A stretch of DNA of 64,000 nt, from NCBI RefSeq assembly GCF_001043915.1, contig NZ_LABX01000007.1, positions 1-64,000 of the forward strand, in the 5' to 3' direction. Under the pieces are notes generated by a model. It worked only from the letters and a program-made list of their open reading frames with translations. It searched no databases and was not told the DNA's origin. Positions 26,270-35,551 of the stretch are shown here, in pieces; position 1 is the stretch's first letter; every line of letters begins with the position of its first letter. A program made the position numbers and the translations under genes. This DNA is from Methylobacterium aquaticum (GTDB lineage: Bacteria; Pseudomonadota; Alphaproteobacteria; Rhizobiales; Beijerinckiaceae).

Positions 26270-27859
26270 TTACTCGGCCGCAACCTTATGGGCCTGCGAG
26301 CCGTCGGTGTAGGTCTCGGCCGTCAGGCGCTGGCCCGGGGCGGCGCGGCCCGGGAGCGGCGGCAGGGCCTTGGCCTTCTCGAGGTCGATGCCGGCGCCCT
26401 CGGCAACGCGGCGGCCGTAATCCTCGTCGGCGTGCCAGAAGTGCCAGACCATCCGGAGCTGGATCGCCTCGGGGCATTCCTTCATGTCGGCGACGAGGTT
26501 GGCGATCAGGTCCTCACGCTCCCACGCCTCGAAGGAGCGGTAGCGCACGCCAGCCTGGGTGTAGTCGTCCTCGGTGCGGCTGGTCTGGTAACGGCCGAGC
26601 TGGCCCTCGACCGGCTGGTGGTACTCCTTCGCCGGCTTGGGCGCCTCGCGCAGGCCCTGGCCGATCGTGCTCGGCTCGTAGTTGATGTGCTTGTTCTCGC
26701 CGACGCCGTCGACGTAGAACGTCATCTGGCCGTCGCGCTGGTTGGTCGAGGTCTTCACGCCCGGCGCCGGCGCGTTGATCGGCAGTTGCAGGTAGTTCGG
26801 GCCGACGCGGTAACGCTGGGTGTCCGAGTAGGACAGGGTGCGCCCCTGGAGCATCTTGTCGTCCGAGAAGTCGATCCCGTCGACCAGCACGCCGGTGCCG
26901 AAGGCCGACTGCTCGACATCGGCGAAAAAGTTGTCCGGCACCCGGTCGAGCACCATGCGGCCGCAGGGCAGCAGCGGGAACTGGTCCACCGGCCACAGCT
27001 TGGTGTCGTCGAGCGGATCGAAGGACAGGTGGTCGTTCGGGCCGTCCGGCATGATCTGCACCGCGAACTCCCATTCGGGGAAGTTGCCGGCGGCGATATT
27101 GTCGTACAGGTCCTTGGTCGCGTGGCCGACGTCACGGCCCTGGATCTCGGCCGCCTGGGCCGAGGTCAGGTTGCGCACGCCCTGCTTCGGGATCCAGTGG
27201 AACTTGCAGAGATGCGCCACGCCCTGGTCGTTGACCAGCTTGTAGGTGTTGACGCCCGAACCTTCCATCTCGCGATAATTGGCCGGGATGCCCCAGGGCG
27301 ACTTGAGGTGCGTCACCATGTGGATCGACTCGGGGTGGGCCGCCACGAAGTCGAAGAAGCGCCAGGCTTCCTGGCGGTTGGTCACCGGATCGGGCTTGAA
27401 GGCGTGGATCATGTCCGGGAACTTGATCGCGTCCCGGATGAAGAAGACCTTGAGATTGTTGCCGACGAGGTCCCAGTTGCCGTCGACGGTCTTGAATTTC
27501 ACCGCGAAGCCGCGCGGGTCGCGGGCGGTCTCCGGACTCTCCTTGGCGCCGGCCACGGTCGAGAAGCGCACGAACATCGGCGTCTTCACGCCGGTCTCGT
27601 TGAGGACGCGGGCGCGGGTGTACTTGGAGGCCGGCTCGTCGCCGATCGTGCCGTAAGCCTCGAACCAACCGTGGGCGCCGGCGCCGCGGGCGTGCACCAC
27701 GCGCTCGGGGATCCGCTCACGGTCGAAATGGGTGATCTTCTCGATGAACTGGTAGTTCTCGAGGGTCGCCGGGCCACGCTCGCCGACCGTGCGCAGGCTC
27801 TGATTGTCGCGGACCGGATGGCCCTGGCGGGTCGTCAGGATCGGGCGTTGGTCGCTCAT
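26270..27859 (-). CDS. katA: Monofunctional haem catalase
   Basis: A 529-residue cytoplasmic catalase that dismutates hydrogen peroxide. The distal His lies in [17 protein letters not shown], the distal Asn in [16 protein letters not shown], and the proximal haem-ligand Tyr in [13 protein letters not shown]. The length fits small-subunit catalases. The ATG at 27859 has AGAGGAG upstream. It is transcribed divergently from oxyR, from a 180-base region, which is the classic arrangement for peroxide-induced control. The symbol katA is by class; the numbering in this species is not known. Confidence 0.95.
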   Translation of the reverse strand: MSDQRPILTTRQGHPVRDNQSLRTVGERGPATLENYQFIEKITHFDRERIPERVVHARGAGAHGWFEAYGTIGDEPASKYTRARVLNETGVKTPMFVRFSTVAGAKESPETARDPRGFAVKFKTVDGNWDLVGNNLKVFFIRDAIKFPDMIHAFKPDPVTNRQEAWRFFDFVAAHPESIHMVTHLKSPWGIPANYREMEGSGVNTYKLVNDQGVAHLCKFHWIPKQGVRNLTSAQAAEIQGRDVGHATKDLYDNIAAGNFPEWEFAVQIMPDGPNDHLSFDPLDDTKLWPVDQFPLLPCGRMVLDRVPDNFFADVEQSAFGTGVLVDGIDFSDDKMLQGRTLSYSDTQRYRVGPNYLQLPINAPAPGVKTSTNQRDGQMTFYVDGVGENKHINYEPSTIGQGLREAPKPAKEYHQPVEGQLGRYQTSRTEDDYTQAGVRYRSFEAWEREDLIANLVADMKECPEAIQLRMVWHFWHADEDYGRRVAEGAGIDLEKAKALPPLPGRAAPGQRLTAETYTDGSQAHKVAAE

Positions 27860-28026
27860 GGGAACTCCTCTGACGTGCAGGCACGGCGTGCCGGGACGGG
27901 GGGGACACCGTGCGAGGACCACTCACATGGGGTGCCGGCCGGCCAGCCAACACCCTGGAACTGGTCCGGCTCCAGCGTATGGCCGTCGCGCGCCCTCAAA
28001 ACAAATGCATCGTTGCGAAGCGTCTG

Positions 28027-28041
28027 ATAGACGGGGCCTAT
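28027..28041 (+). promoter_or_regulatory. OxyR-type dyad ATAG-N7-CTAT over the oxyR start codon
   Basis: ATAG at 28027-28030 and CTAT at 28038-28041 with a 7-base spacer match the half-site pattern of OxyR binding. The site ends in the start codon of oxyR (ATG 28040-28042), so OxyR bound here should block its own expression and could also act on the divergent catalase promoter. A second half-site is not obvious. Confidence 0.55.
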
Positions 28042-29005
28042 GAATGTCTCCGGCCTGTCCCTGCGGGACCTCGAATACGTCGTCGCCGTGGCGGAGGAAG
28101 GCCATTTCGGCCGCGCCGCCGAGCGTTGCGCCGTGAGCCAGCCGACCTTGAGCGTCCAGGTGCGCAAGCTGGAGGAGGCTTTGGGCCTCGTCCTGTTCGA
28201 GCGCTCGAACCGCCGGGTGCTGCTCACCCCGAGCGGCCAGGCAGTCGTGCGCCAGGCCCGTGCGGTGCTGGCGGAAGCGAGGGCGCTCCTGCTGCTCGCC
28301 CGGGAGGGGGCCGGACACGGCCTGCGCGGCCGCCTCGTGCTCGCGGCGATCCAGACGCTGGGGCCCTACCTGTTTCCCCGGGTGCTGCGTGGCCTGCGCC
28401 AGGCTTTCCCGCATCTCGCCCTGGCGCTCAGCGAGGGGCGCACGGCCGAGATTCTCGACGCCTTGCGCGAGGGGCGGGCCGATGCGGCCCTGATCTCCCT
28501 GCCGATCCCCGAATCCGGGCTGACGGTGGTGCCGCTGTTCGACGAGCCGTTCCTGCTCGCCTGCCCGGTCGAGCATGCCTTCGCGGCCGGACCGCCGCCG
28601 CTCCCCGGCGATCTCGCCGGGCCCGACCTGCTGCTCCTCGACGAGGGCAATTGCCTGCGCGACCAGACGGTCGCCGCCTGCGGCGGCGGGCCGGCGAGCG
28701 GGCGCCACGCCACCAGCCTGGAGACCCTGCGCTCGATGGTGGCGGCGGGAGCCGGCTATACCCTGCTGCCGGCCCTCGCCGCCCCGCCCGGACCGGACCC
28801 GACCGGACTCACGGTCTGCCGCCGCTTCGGGCCCGAGGGGCCGTGCCGCACCATCGCGCTGGCGTGGCGCGCCAGCGATCCGCGGGTGGAGGGCCTGGCC
28901 GATCTCGCCGCCTTCTTCCGCCAGCATGCGCCGCACGCAACGCTGCCTCTCGGGCAGCCGGACGAGCCGGGGGCCGGTCGCGACAGGACGGCGATTCCCG
29001 TGTAG
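28040..29005 (+). CDS. oxyR: Hydrogen-peroxide sensor and LysR-type regulator OxyR
   Basis: A 321-residue LysR-type regulator. The N-terminal helix-turn-helix is seen in HFGRAAERCAVSQPTLSVQV. The redox pair lies in EGNCLRDQTVAAC, Cys205 and Cys214, with the same nine-residue spacing as Cys199/Cys208 of E. coli OxyR, and is followed by the conserved SLETLRSMVAAGAGYTLLPA. Oxidation to a disulfide should switch on peroxide-defence genes, first of all the divergent catalase. An ATAG-N7-CTAT dyad covers the start codon, suggesting autorepression. Confidence 0.95.
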   Translation: MNVSGLSLRDLEYVVAVAEEGHFGRAAERCAVSQPTLSVQVRKLEEALGLVLFERSNRRVLLTPSGQAVVRQARAVLAEARALLLLAREGAGHGLRGRLVLAAIQTLGPYLFPRVLRGLRQAFPHLALALSEGRTAEILDALREGRADAALISLPIPESGLTVVPLFDEPFLLACPVEHAFAAGPPPLPGDLAGPDLLLLDEGNCLRDQTVAACGGGPASGRHATSLETLRSMVAAGAGYTLLPALAAPPGPDPTGLTVCRRFGPEGPCRTIALAWRASDPRVEGLADLAAFFRQHAPHATLPLGQPDEPGAGRDRTAIPV

Positions 29006-29040
29006 CGACCGGACGCGATTGCCTCACGCCACAGGACGCC

Positions 29041-30117
29041 ATGCCTCCCGCCCCGCCGGATCCACGCCGCTCGCTGCCCCGCGCCGTGGCCCTGTGGGCG
29101 GGCCTCGTCCTGGCCTCGGGAGCGCTGTCCGGGGTGTTTCATCTTGCCGGCTTCCCGGCCGCGCTGCTGCTCGGGCCGATGCTGGCCGGCATCGTGTTCG
29201 GGGTGCGGGGTGCGCCGATCCGGGTGCCGAAGCGCGGCTTCCAGGCGGCGCAGGCAATGGTCGGCTGCCTCGTCGCCCACGCGGTCAATGCCTCGATCGC
29301 CGCGACGTTGCTGGAGGACGGGTTCTTGATCCTGGCGGTGGTCGGGGTCACCATGGTGGCGGCCTCCCTCACCGGCTGGGTCCTCACCCGCATCCGCCTG
29401 CTGCCCGGCACCACCGCGGCCTGGGGCTCCTCCCCGGGGGGCGCCTCCGCCATGGTGGCGATGGCGGAGGAGTTCGGCGCCGATCCGCGCCTCGTCGCCG
29501 TCATGCAATATGTCCGGGTCGCCTGCGTGGCGCTCACCGCCTCGCTGGTCGCCCGCTTCCTCGCCGGCGGCAGCGCCGCAGCCCCCGGCTCCGGCATGGA
29601 TCCGGCGCCGCTCGCGGTCCTCGCCACCCTGGCGATCGCCGGCCTCGGCGCGTGGCTGGGCCTGCGCCTGCGCATCCCAGCCGGGGCGATGATCGGCCCG
29701 CTCGTCCTCGGCGCCACGCTCCACGCTGCCGGGCTCGCCGACCTGGCCCTGCCGTCCTGGCTGCTCGCGCTCGCCTATGCGGCGATCGGCTGGACGGTGG
29801 GCCTGCGCTTCACCCCCGCCACCGTGCGGGCGACGCTGTTTGCGCTGCCGGGCGTGCTGGTGGCGACCTTCGGGCTGATCGCGCTGTGCGGCCTGTGGGC
29901 CTTCGGGCTCACCTTCCTGCTGCCGATCGACCTTCTCACCGCCTTCCTGGCGACGAGCCCGGGCGGGCTCGATTCGGTGGCGATCATCGCGATCGGCACC
30001 CATTCGGACGTGTCCTTCGTCCTGGCCGTGCAGACCCTGCGGCTCCTCGTGGTCATCGTCACCGGCCCGATGGTGGCGAAGTGGATCTCCCGCAGCGTCG
30101 GCGAGACCGCCCGCTGA
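29041..30117 (+). CDS. AbrB-family (putative ammonia monooxygenase) membrane protein
   Basis: A polytopic membrane protein of 358 residues with about ten helices in two related halves, each with a glycine/serine-rich re-entrant-like segment: TTAAWGSSPGGASAMVAMAE in the first and FLATSPGGLDSVAIIAIG in the second. This SPGG pairing is typical of the AbrB/TIGR03082 family. Despite the name the family is probably a transporter or regulator, not a monooxygenase. It starts 35 bases after oxyR and may be co-transcribed with it, though no functional link to peroxide stress is known. Confidence 0.85.
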   Translation: MPPAPPDPRRSLPRAVALWAGLVLASGALSGVFHLAGFPAALLLGPMLAGIVFGVRGAPIRVPKRGFQAAQAMVGCLVAHAVNASIAATLLEDGFLILAVVGVTMVAASLTGWVLTRIRLLPGTTAAWGSSPGGASAMVAMAEEFGADPRLVAVMQYVRVACVALTASLVARFLAGGSAAAPGSGMDPAPLAVLATLAIAGLGAWLGLRLRIPAGAMIGPLVLGATLHAAGLADLALPSWLLALAYAAIGWTVGLRFTPATVRATLFALPGVLVATFGLIALCGLWAFGLTFLLPIDLLTAFLATSPGGLDSVAIIAIGTHSDVSFVLAVQTLRLLVVIVTGPMVAKWISRSVGETAR

Positions 30118-30216
30118 CTCAGCCGCGCAGCGGTCAAGCTCGCATCCCGCAGCGAAACCCGCTATTGCGGCGCCTCCGGCGAGGCGCCCCTCGCCCTCAG
30201 ATCATGACCTGACGCC

Positions 30217-31779
30217 GTGCACGACTACATCAAGAAGATCCTCGGGGCCCGCGTCTACGACGTCGCCATCGAGAGCCCGCTCGACCCGATGCCGCGGCTG
30301 TCGCAGCGCCTCGGCGCCAAGGTGCTGCTCAAGCGCGAGGATCTCCAGCCGGTCTTCTCGTTCAAGATCCGCGGCGCCTACAACAAGATGGCGGGGCTGC
30401 CGGCGGCGGCGCTGGCCCGCGGGGTGATCTGCGCCTCGGCCGGCAACCATGCGCAAGGGGTGGCGCTCGCCGCCAAGAAACTGGGCGTTACCGCGGTGAT
30501 CGTGATGCCGCGCACCACCCCGGCGATCAAGGTCGAGGGCGTGAAGTCCCGCGGTGGCCAGGTGGTGCTGCACGGCGACGCCTTCGACGAGGCCTATGCC
30601 CATGCCAAGACGCTGGAGGCCGAGCAGGGCCTGACCTTCATCCATCCCTACGACGATCCGGACGTGATCGCCGGCCAGGGCACGATCGGCCTCGAGATCC
30701 TGCGCCAGCACGGCGACCCGATCGAGGCGGTGTTCGTGCCGGTCGGCGGCGGCGGCCTCGCGGCGGGGGTCGCGACCTTCATCAAGTTCATGCGGCCGGA
30801 GACCAAGGTCATCGGCGTCGAGCCGGCGGATGCCGCCAGCATGAAGGCGGCGATCGAGGCCGATGACCGAGTGGTCCTCGACACGGTCGGCCTCTTCGCC
30901 GACGGCGTCGCCGTGCGCCAGGCCGGGGCCGAGACCTTCCGGCTCTGCCGCGAGTACATCGACGAGGTGATCACCGTCGATACCGACGCGATCTGCGCCG
31001 CGGTCAAGGACGTGTTCGACGACACCCGCGTGATGTCCGAGCCCTCCGGCGCCCTCGCGGTGGCGGGCCTGAAGGAATACGTCGCGCGCGGACAGGCCGG
31101 TTCCGGCGCCCTGGTGGCGATCAACAGCGGCGCCAATCTCAACTTCGACCGCCTGCGCCACATCGCCGAGCGGGCCGAGATCGGCGAGCGCCGCGAGGCC
31201 CTGTTCGCCGTCACCATCCCGGAGCGGGCGGGCAGCTACCGCGCCTTCATCCGGGCGCTCGGCCGGCGCGCCATCACGGAGTTCAACTACCGATACGCGC
31301 CGGGCGCCGAAGCCCACATCTTCGTCGGCGTGCAGCTCGCCGGGGGCCGGCCCGAGAAGGAGGCGCTGATCGCGGAGCTGCGCAGTCTCGGCTACCCGCT
31401 CGTCGACCTCACCGACAACGAGGTGGCGAAGCTTCATGTCCGCTACATGGTCGGCGGCCGGGTGCCCGGCCTCGCCGACGAGCGGCTGCTGCGCTTCGAG
31501 TTCCCGGAGCGGCCGGGCGCGCTCCTGAAGTTCCTCGACAGCCTCGGCGTGACCTGGAACATCTCGCTGTTCCATTACCGCAATCACGGCGCCGATTACG
31601 GCCGCGTGCTCGCCGGCATCCAGGTGCCGGAGGTCGAGCGCGGCCAGTTCGCCGCGGCGCTGGCGGATCTTGGCTACGAGCATGTCGACGAGACCGACAA
31701 CGCCGCCTACCGGCTGTTCCTCGACGGGCAGCCGCGGGAGGTAGCGTCCCATGCGGCGGCGGTGGCGCCAGCGGCGTGA
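30217..31779 (+). CDS. ilvA: Threonine ammonia-lyase (biosynthetic, isoleucine pathway)
   Basis: A 520-residue PLP enzyme that converts threonine to 2-oxobutanoate. The PLP lysine is in PVFSFKIRGAYNKM near residue 50 and the phosphate-binding loop in VPVGGGGLAAGV. Two ACT-like regulatory domains follow (from about residue 330: EALFAVTIPERAGSYRAFIR; from about 425: LLRFEFPERPGALLKFLDSL), so feedback control by isoleucine is expected. The start is a GTG at 30217. The downstream gap to lgt is 232 bases and shows no clear terminator. Confidence 0.94.
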   Translation: MHDYIKKILGARVYDVAIESPLDPMPRLSQRLGAKVLLKREDLQPVFSFKIRGAYNKMAGLPAAALARGVICASAGNHAQGVALAAKKLGVTAVIVMPRTTPAIKVEGVKSRGGQVVLHGDAFDEAYAHAKTLEAEQGLTFIHPYDDPDVIAGQGTIGLEILRQHGDPIEAVFVPVGGGGLAAGVATFIKFMRPETKVIGVEPADAASMKAAIEADDRVVLDTVGLFADGVAVRQAGAETFRLCREYIDEVITVDTDAICAAVKDVFDDTRVMSEPSGALAVAGLKEYVARGQAGSGALVAINSGANLNFDRLRHIAERAEIGERREALFAVTIPERAGSYRAFIRALGRRAITEFNYRYAPGAEAHIFVGVQLAGGRPEKEALIAELRSLGYPLVDLTDNEVAKLHVRYMVGGRVPGLADERLLRFEFPERPGALLKFLDSLGVTWNISLFHYRNHGADYGRVLAGIQVPEVERGQFAAALADLGYEHVDETDNAAYRLFLDGQPREVASHAAAVAPAA

Positions 31780-32011
31780 CGCCCGCCCGAGGCGGCGTAC
31801 CCTCGGCCCGCTGCCGGGGGAGAGGGTGAACCCGCCCCCCCTGTCTTCCCAAGGCATCGTCACCCGAGAGTGAGGATCCCGCGCCTCTGCGGTGTCGGAC
31901 CGGATCGAGACAGCCCGACACCCGTCACCGTCACGCCGCACGACCGACACGCTTTCGCGCTAGGAGAGCGGCCTTGACGCCGCCCCGCCACAGGTTCACC
32001 TCTCCCGCCCG

Positions 32012-32911
32012 ATGCCTCCGCTCCTCGCCCTGCCCTTCCCCGCCATCGACCCCGTCGCGGTCGCGATCGGGCCGTTGCAGATCAAGTGGTACGCCCTCGC
32101 CTACATCGTGGGCCTGGTGGGCGGCTGGTACTATGCCAAGCGCCTGGTCTCGGCCCCGTCGCTCTGGGGCGCGGTGCGCCGGCCCAACCCCCTCGACATC
32201 GACGACCTGATCGTCTGGGTGGCGCTCGGCGTCGTGCTCGGCGGGCGCATCGGCTACGTGCTGTTCTACAACCTCGCCGCCTATCTGGCCCACCCGGCCG
32301 AGATCCTGGCGATCTGGCGGGGCGGCATGTCGTTCCATGGCGGCTTCCTCGGGGCAGTGCTGGCCCTGGTGCTGTTTGCCCGCCGCCGCGGCCTCAACAC
32401 CTACGCGATGCTCGATCTCGCCTCCGTGGTGGTACCGATCGGGCTGTTCTTCGGCCGCATCGCCAATTTCGTGAACGGCGAATTGTGGGGCCGGCCGGCG
32501 CCGGACTTTCCTTACGCCATCGTGTTCCCGAATGGCGGGCCGCTGCCGCGCCATCCGAGCCAGCTCTACGAAGCCTTCGGCGAGGGGCTGGTGCTGTTCG
32601 TCCTGATGGCGATCGCGGTGCGGGCCTGCGGCTTCCGCCGCCCCGGCCTTCTGGGCGGCCTGTTCGTCGTCGGCTACGCCCTCGCCCGCACCACCTGCGA
32701 GTTCTTCCGCGAGCCCGACCCGCAGCTCGGCTTCCTGTTCGGCACCCATGTCGGGGCGCTCGGCGGCGGCATCACCATGGGGATGCTGCTCTGCGTGCCG
32801 ATGGTGCTGGCCGGCGCCGTCTTCATCGTGCGGGCCCTGCGCGGCGACACGAGACCCCGTCCGCGGCTCGACGGGAGCGCCGCCGATTCAGCGGAAGTGA
32901 CGTCCGCGTGA
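32012..32911 (+). CDS. lgt: Prolipoprotein diacylglyceryl transferase
   Basis: An inner-membrane enzyme of 299 residues that transfers diacylglycerol from phosphatidylglycerol to the lipobox cysteine of prolipoproteins. The Lgt signature is [15 protein letters not shown], and the conserved catalytic HGG is in [14 protein letters not shown]. The HPSQLYE motif follows. Seven membrane helices are expected. Its stop overlaps the GTG of the next gene, indicating coupling with the methyltransferase gene. Confidence 0.95.
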   Translation: MPPLLALPFPAIDPVAVAIGPLQIKWYALAYIVGLVGGWYYAKRLVSAPSLWGAVRRPNPLDIDDLIVWVALGVVLGGRIGYVLFYNLAAYLAHPAEILAIWRGGMSFHGGFLGAVLALVLFARRRGLNTYAMLDLASVVVPIGLFFGRIANFVNGELWGRPAPDFPYAIVFPNGGPLPRHPSQLYEAFGEGLVLFVLMAIAVRACGFRRPGLLGGLFVVGYALARTTCEFFREPDPQLGFLFGTHVGALGGGITMGMLLCVPMVLAGAVFIVRALRGDTRPRPRLDGSAADSAEVTSA

Positions 32912-33978
32912 GCGGGACGCCGCTCCTCGGCGAGTTGCGCCGCCTGATCGCCGTGGAGGGGCCGATCACCATCGAGCGCTACATGGCGCTCTGCCTCGGC
33001 CATCCGGTCCACGGCTATTACCGGACCCGCGATCCGCTCGGGGCCGCCGGCGACTTCACCACCGCGCCGGAGATCAGCCAAATCTTCGGCGAGTTGCTCG
33101 GCCTATGGACGGCCGAGGTCTGGCACGGGCTCGGTCGCCCGGCTCCGTTCCGCCTGATCGAACTGGGCCCCGGCCGCGGCACGCTGATGGCGGATGCGGT
33201 GCGCGCGCTCAAGGCGGCGGCGCCCGACTGCCTGGCGGCAGCCGACCTCCACCTCGTCGAGACCAGCCCCACCTTGCGGGCGGCGCAAGGCCGTGCGCTC
33301 GCGGCCGTGGCGCCGCACTGGCACGAAGCCATCGACACCCTGCCGGACGGCCCGGCGATCCTGCTCGCCAACGAATTCTTCGACGCCCTGCCGGTGCGCC
33401 AGTACCAGCGCACCGCGCGCGGCTGGTGCGAGCGCCGGATCGGCCTCGATGGCGATACCCTCGCCTTCGGCCTGAGCCCGGACCCGACGCCGGAGATCGC
33501 CGCGGACGGAACGCCCGGCGCGATCCTCACCCTGCCGGCCGTCTCCCTCGACCTCACCCGCCGGATCGCCGGTCGCCTCGCCCGGGCGGGCGGCGCGCTG
33601 CTGGCCATCGATTACGGCGATCTCTATGGCGGCACCGCCGACACGCTCCAGGCGGTGGCACGCCACCGTTTCGCCGATCCCCTGGAAGCCCCGGGCGAGA
33701 CCGACCTGACCACCCAGGTCGATTTCGCGGCCCTCGCCCGCGGCGCCGCGGGGGCAGGCGCCGTGGTGCACGGGCCGGTGACGCAGGCCGATTTCCTTCT
33801 GGCGCTCGGCCTCGCCCAGCGGGCGGAGCGGCTGGCGGCCCGGGCAAGCCCGGGCCAGGCCGAAGCGGTGAAAGCCGGGGCCGACCGCCTGATCGACCGC
33901 AGCCCCCGCGGCATGGGTCACCTGTTCAAGGTGATCGGAATCGCGGGACCGAACCAGCCGGCCCTGCCGGGCCTTTGA
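32908..33978 (+). CDS. MidA/NDUFAF7-type class I SAM-dependent methyltransferase
   Basis: A 356-residue protein whose mitochondrial relative NDUFAF7 dimethylates an arginine of complex I subunit NDUFS2 during assembly. The family start [19 protein letters not shown] is clear, as are [18 protein letters not shown] and the SAM-binding [32 protein letters not shown] and [12 protein letters not shown] complete the family pattern. The start is a GTG overlapping the lgt stop (GTGA). A role in complex I assembly is plausible by homology only. Confidence 0.9.
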   Translation: MSGTPLLGELRRLIAVEGPITIERYMALCLGHPVHGYYRTRDPLGAAGDFTTAPEISQIFGELLGLWTAEVWHGLGRPAPFRLIELGPGRGTLMADAVRALKAAAPDCLAAADLHLVETSPTLRAAQGRALAAVAPHWHEAIDTLPDGPAILLANEFFDALPVRQYQRTARGWCERRIGLDGDTLAFGLSPDPTPEIAADGTPGAILTLPAVSLDLTRRIAGRLARAGGALLAIDYGDLYGGTADTLQAVARHRFADPLEAPGETDLTTQVDFAALARGAAGAGAVVHGPVTQADFLLALGLAQRAERLAARASPGQAEAVKAGADRLIDRSPRGMGHLFKVIGIAGPNQPALPGL

Positions 33979-34047
33979 GACCTTTCCCGCTTTCGACACG
34001 ATTGTCCGGCGATCCTGCGGGACGCCCCGCCCCAGGACGACCCCGCC

Positions 34048-34815
34048 ATGTTCATCGAAGCGCCCGCGCTGAGTTCCCATTCCGGCATCCGCCACGCCTT
34101 CTTCACCCGGCAGGGCGGCGTGTCGGAGGGGCTCTATGCGTCCCTCAACGGCGGCCTCGGCTCGGGCGACGACCCGGCCCGGGTGCGGGAGAACCGCCGC
34201 CGCATGACGGCACAGCTCGCGCTGCCGCCGGAGACTCTGGTGAGCCTCTACCAGATCCACTCGGCAGAGGCCGTGGTGGTCGAGGCGCCCTTCGCCGAGC
34301 GCCCCCGCGCCGACGCGATGGTGACCCGGGAGCCCGGCCTCGCGCTCGGCATCCTCACGGCCGATTGCGGACCGATTCTGTTCGCCGATCCGGTCAACCG
34401 GGTGGTGGGGGCCGCCCATGCCGGCTGGAAGGGTGCGCTCACCGGCGTGATCGAGGCGACCATCACGGCCATGGAGGGCCTGGGCGCCGACCGCACCGGC
34501 ATCGTCGCGGTGCTCGGGCCTACGATCGGCGCGGCGGCCTACGAGGTCGGCCCGGAATTCCGCGAGCGGTTCGAGGCGGCGGATCCGGACAATGCGCGCT
34601 ACTTCACGGCCAGCCCGGAGCGCGCGTCCCACAGCCTGTTCGATCTGCCGGCCTATATCGTGGCGCGGCTGACCCGGGCCGGCCTCGGCGAGGTGGCGAA
34701 CCTGAACCTGTGCACCTATGCCGACCCGGACCGCTTCTTCAGCTACCGCCGGACCACCCATCGGGCGGAGGCCGATTACGGCCGGCTCGTCTCGGCCATC
34801 GCCGTGACCCCGTGA
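34048..34815 (+). CDS. pgeF: PgeF/LACC1-type purine nucleoside phosphorylase or peptidoglycan editing factor
   Basis: A 255-residue protein of the YfiH/CNF1-fold family, described both as a purine nucleoside phosphorylase/adenosine deaminase and as a factor that prevents misincorporation in peptidoglycan precursors. The zinc-binding residues lie in LYQIHSAEAV (His), LTADCGPILFAD (Cys) and AHAGWKGAL (His). FFTRQGGVSEGLYASLN near the N-terminus is the family signature. It is 69 bases after the MidA-type gene and may belong to the same transcript. Confidence 0.93.
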   Translation: MFIEAPALSSHSGIRHAFFTRQGGVSEGLYASLNGGLGSGDDPARVRENRRRMTAQLALPPETLVSLYQIHSAEAVVVEAPFAERPRADAMVTREPGLALGILTADCGPILFADPVNRVVGAAHAGWKGALTGVIEATITAMEGLGADRTGIVAVLGPTIGAAAYEVGPEFRERFEAADPDNARYFTASPERASHSLFDLPAYIVARLTRAGLGEVANLNLCTYADPDRFFSYRRTTHRAEADYGRLVSAIAVTP

Positions 34816-35551
34816 GGCGGCCGAGGCCCGCCGGACAGGAGGCCGCCGTCCGGCTGTCATGGAGACTGGTGCGGGCTGCGTCGCACAGGTCCTCCATCGG
34901 ACGCGACCGGACCACCGCCCCCAGCCTCGACACCCTTCCGACAGAGGCCGCCCCGGCCCGCGGCTGGTACTGACTCCAACGGCCCACGATGCTGACGCAT
35001 CGGGCCGTTGACCCATCTCGAGTTTTCGATGCCAAGTTCAAGACCAGGCAAGTTCGATGCCAAGTCAGAGTCTTGGCGAAGACTCGAGAACGGACCAAAA
35101 GGTCGTTTCCGACGACCGTTGGGATGACCCGCACGCCGGATCGCCGCCCCGACGCGGCGTTCGACAGGACGCGATCACCTCGCAACCGGGATCGGGACAC
35201 GATCCGACGGAAGCCTGCCGCCCGCCATGCGGGTGGGCCTAAAAACCGGTCGGGCCGGCGCCATCCCCTCGCGGCGGGGCCTGCGCCCAGCCCCCGCGCC
35301 GACGCGCCATTGCTCCCCCCGGCAACCTTCACGGCATTGTCGCAAAACACCCATACAGAGCGAACACAGTCCGAAACATAACTGTAACCCAGGTACGCTC
35401 TCCGACCGGTCCGACACGCCGAACGATCGCGGGCGAGCCTTGTGCCGCCGCGCGCTTTCTCCGCCTCGATAAGCCCTAACAGCCTCGCGCTGGAGGGTGG
35501 CGCCGCCTGGGCGCCGCCACCGTTCGTGCGCGCCCGGAGACACCAAGACCC
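34816..35551. other. Long intergenic region before the giant gene
   Basis: About 735 bases without a supported gene. It contains copy B of the three-hairpin element (34976-35124). The last ~230 bases are less GC-rich (for example around 35335-35395) and should hold the promoter of the giant gene, but no confident -35/-10 pair was found. A GGAG lies 12 bases before the ATG at 35552. Confidence 0.6.
34976..35124. repeat. Three-hairpin intergenic element, copy B
   Basis: Diverged copy of the element at 9931-10050. Hairpin 1: CAACGGCCC (34977-34985) with GGGCCGTTG (35002-35010), inner GATGC/GCATC and the same TGAC loop. Hairpin 2: GCCAAG (35059-35064) with CTTGGC (35072-35077). Hairpin 3: GGTCGT (35101-35106) with ACGACC (35112-35117), extended by CCAA/TTGG. 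Relative to copy A it has an internal partial duplication (TTCGATGCCAAG twice). The pair just outside the CGGCCC stem is T-A in copy A and A-T here. Confidence 0.7.

Noticed and set aside
27910-29040. Extension of the AbrB-type protein back through oxyR to 27910
   Set aside because: The upstream residues are antifamily low-complexity sequence that overlaps all of oxyR; the ATG at 29041 gives the normal family length.
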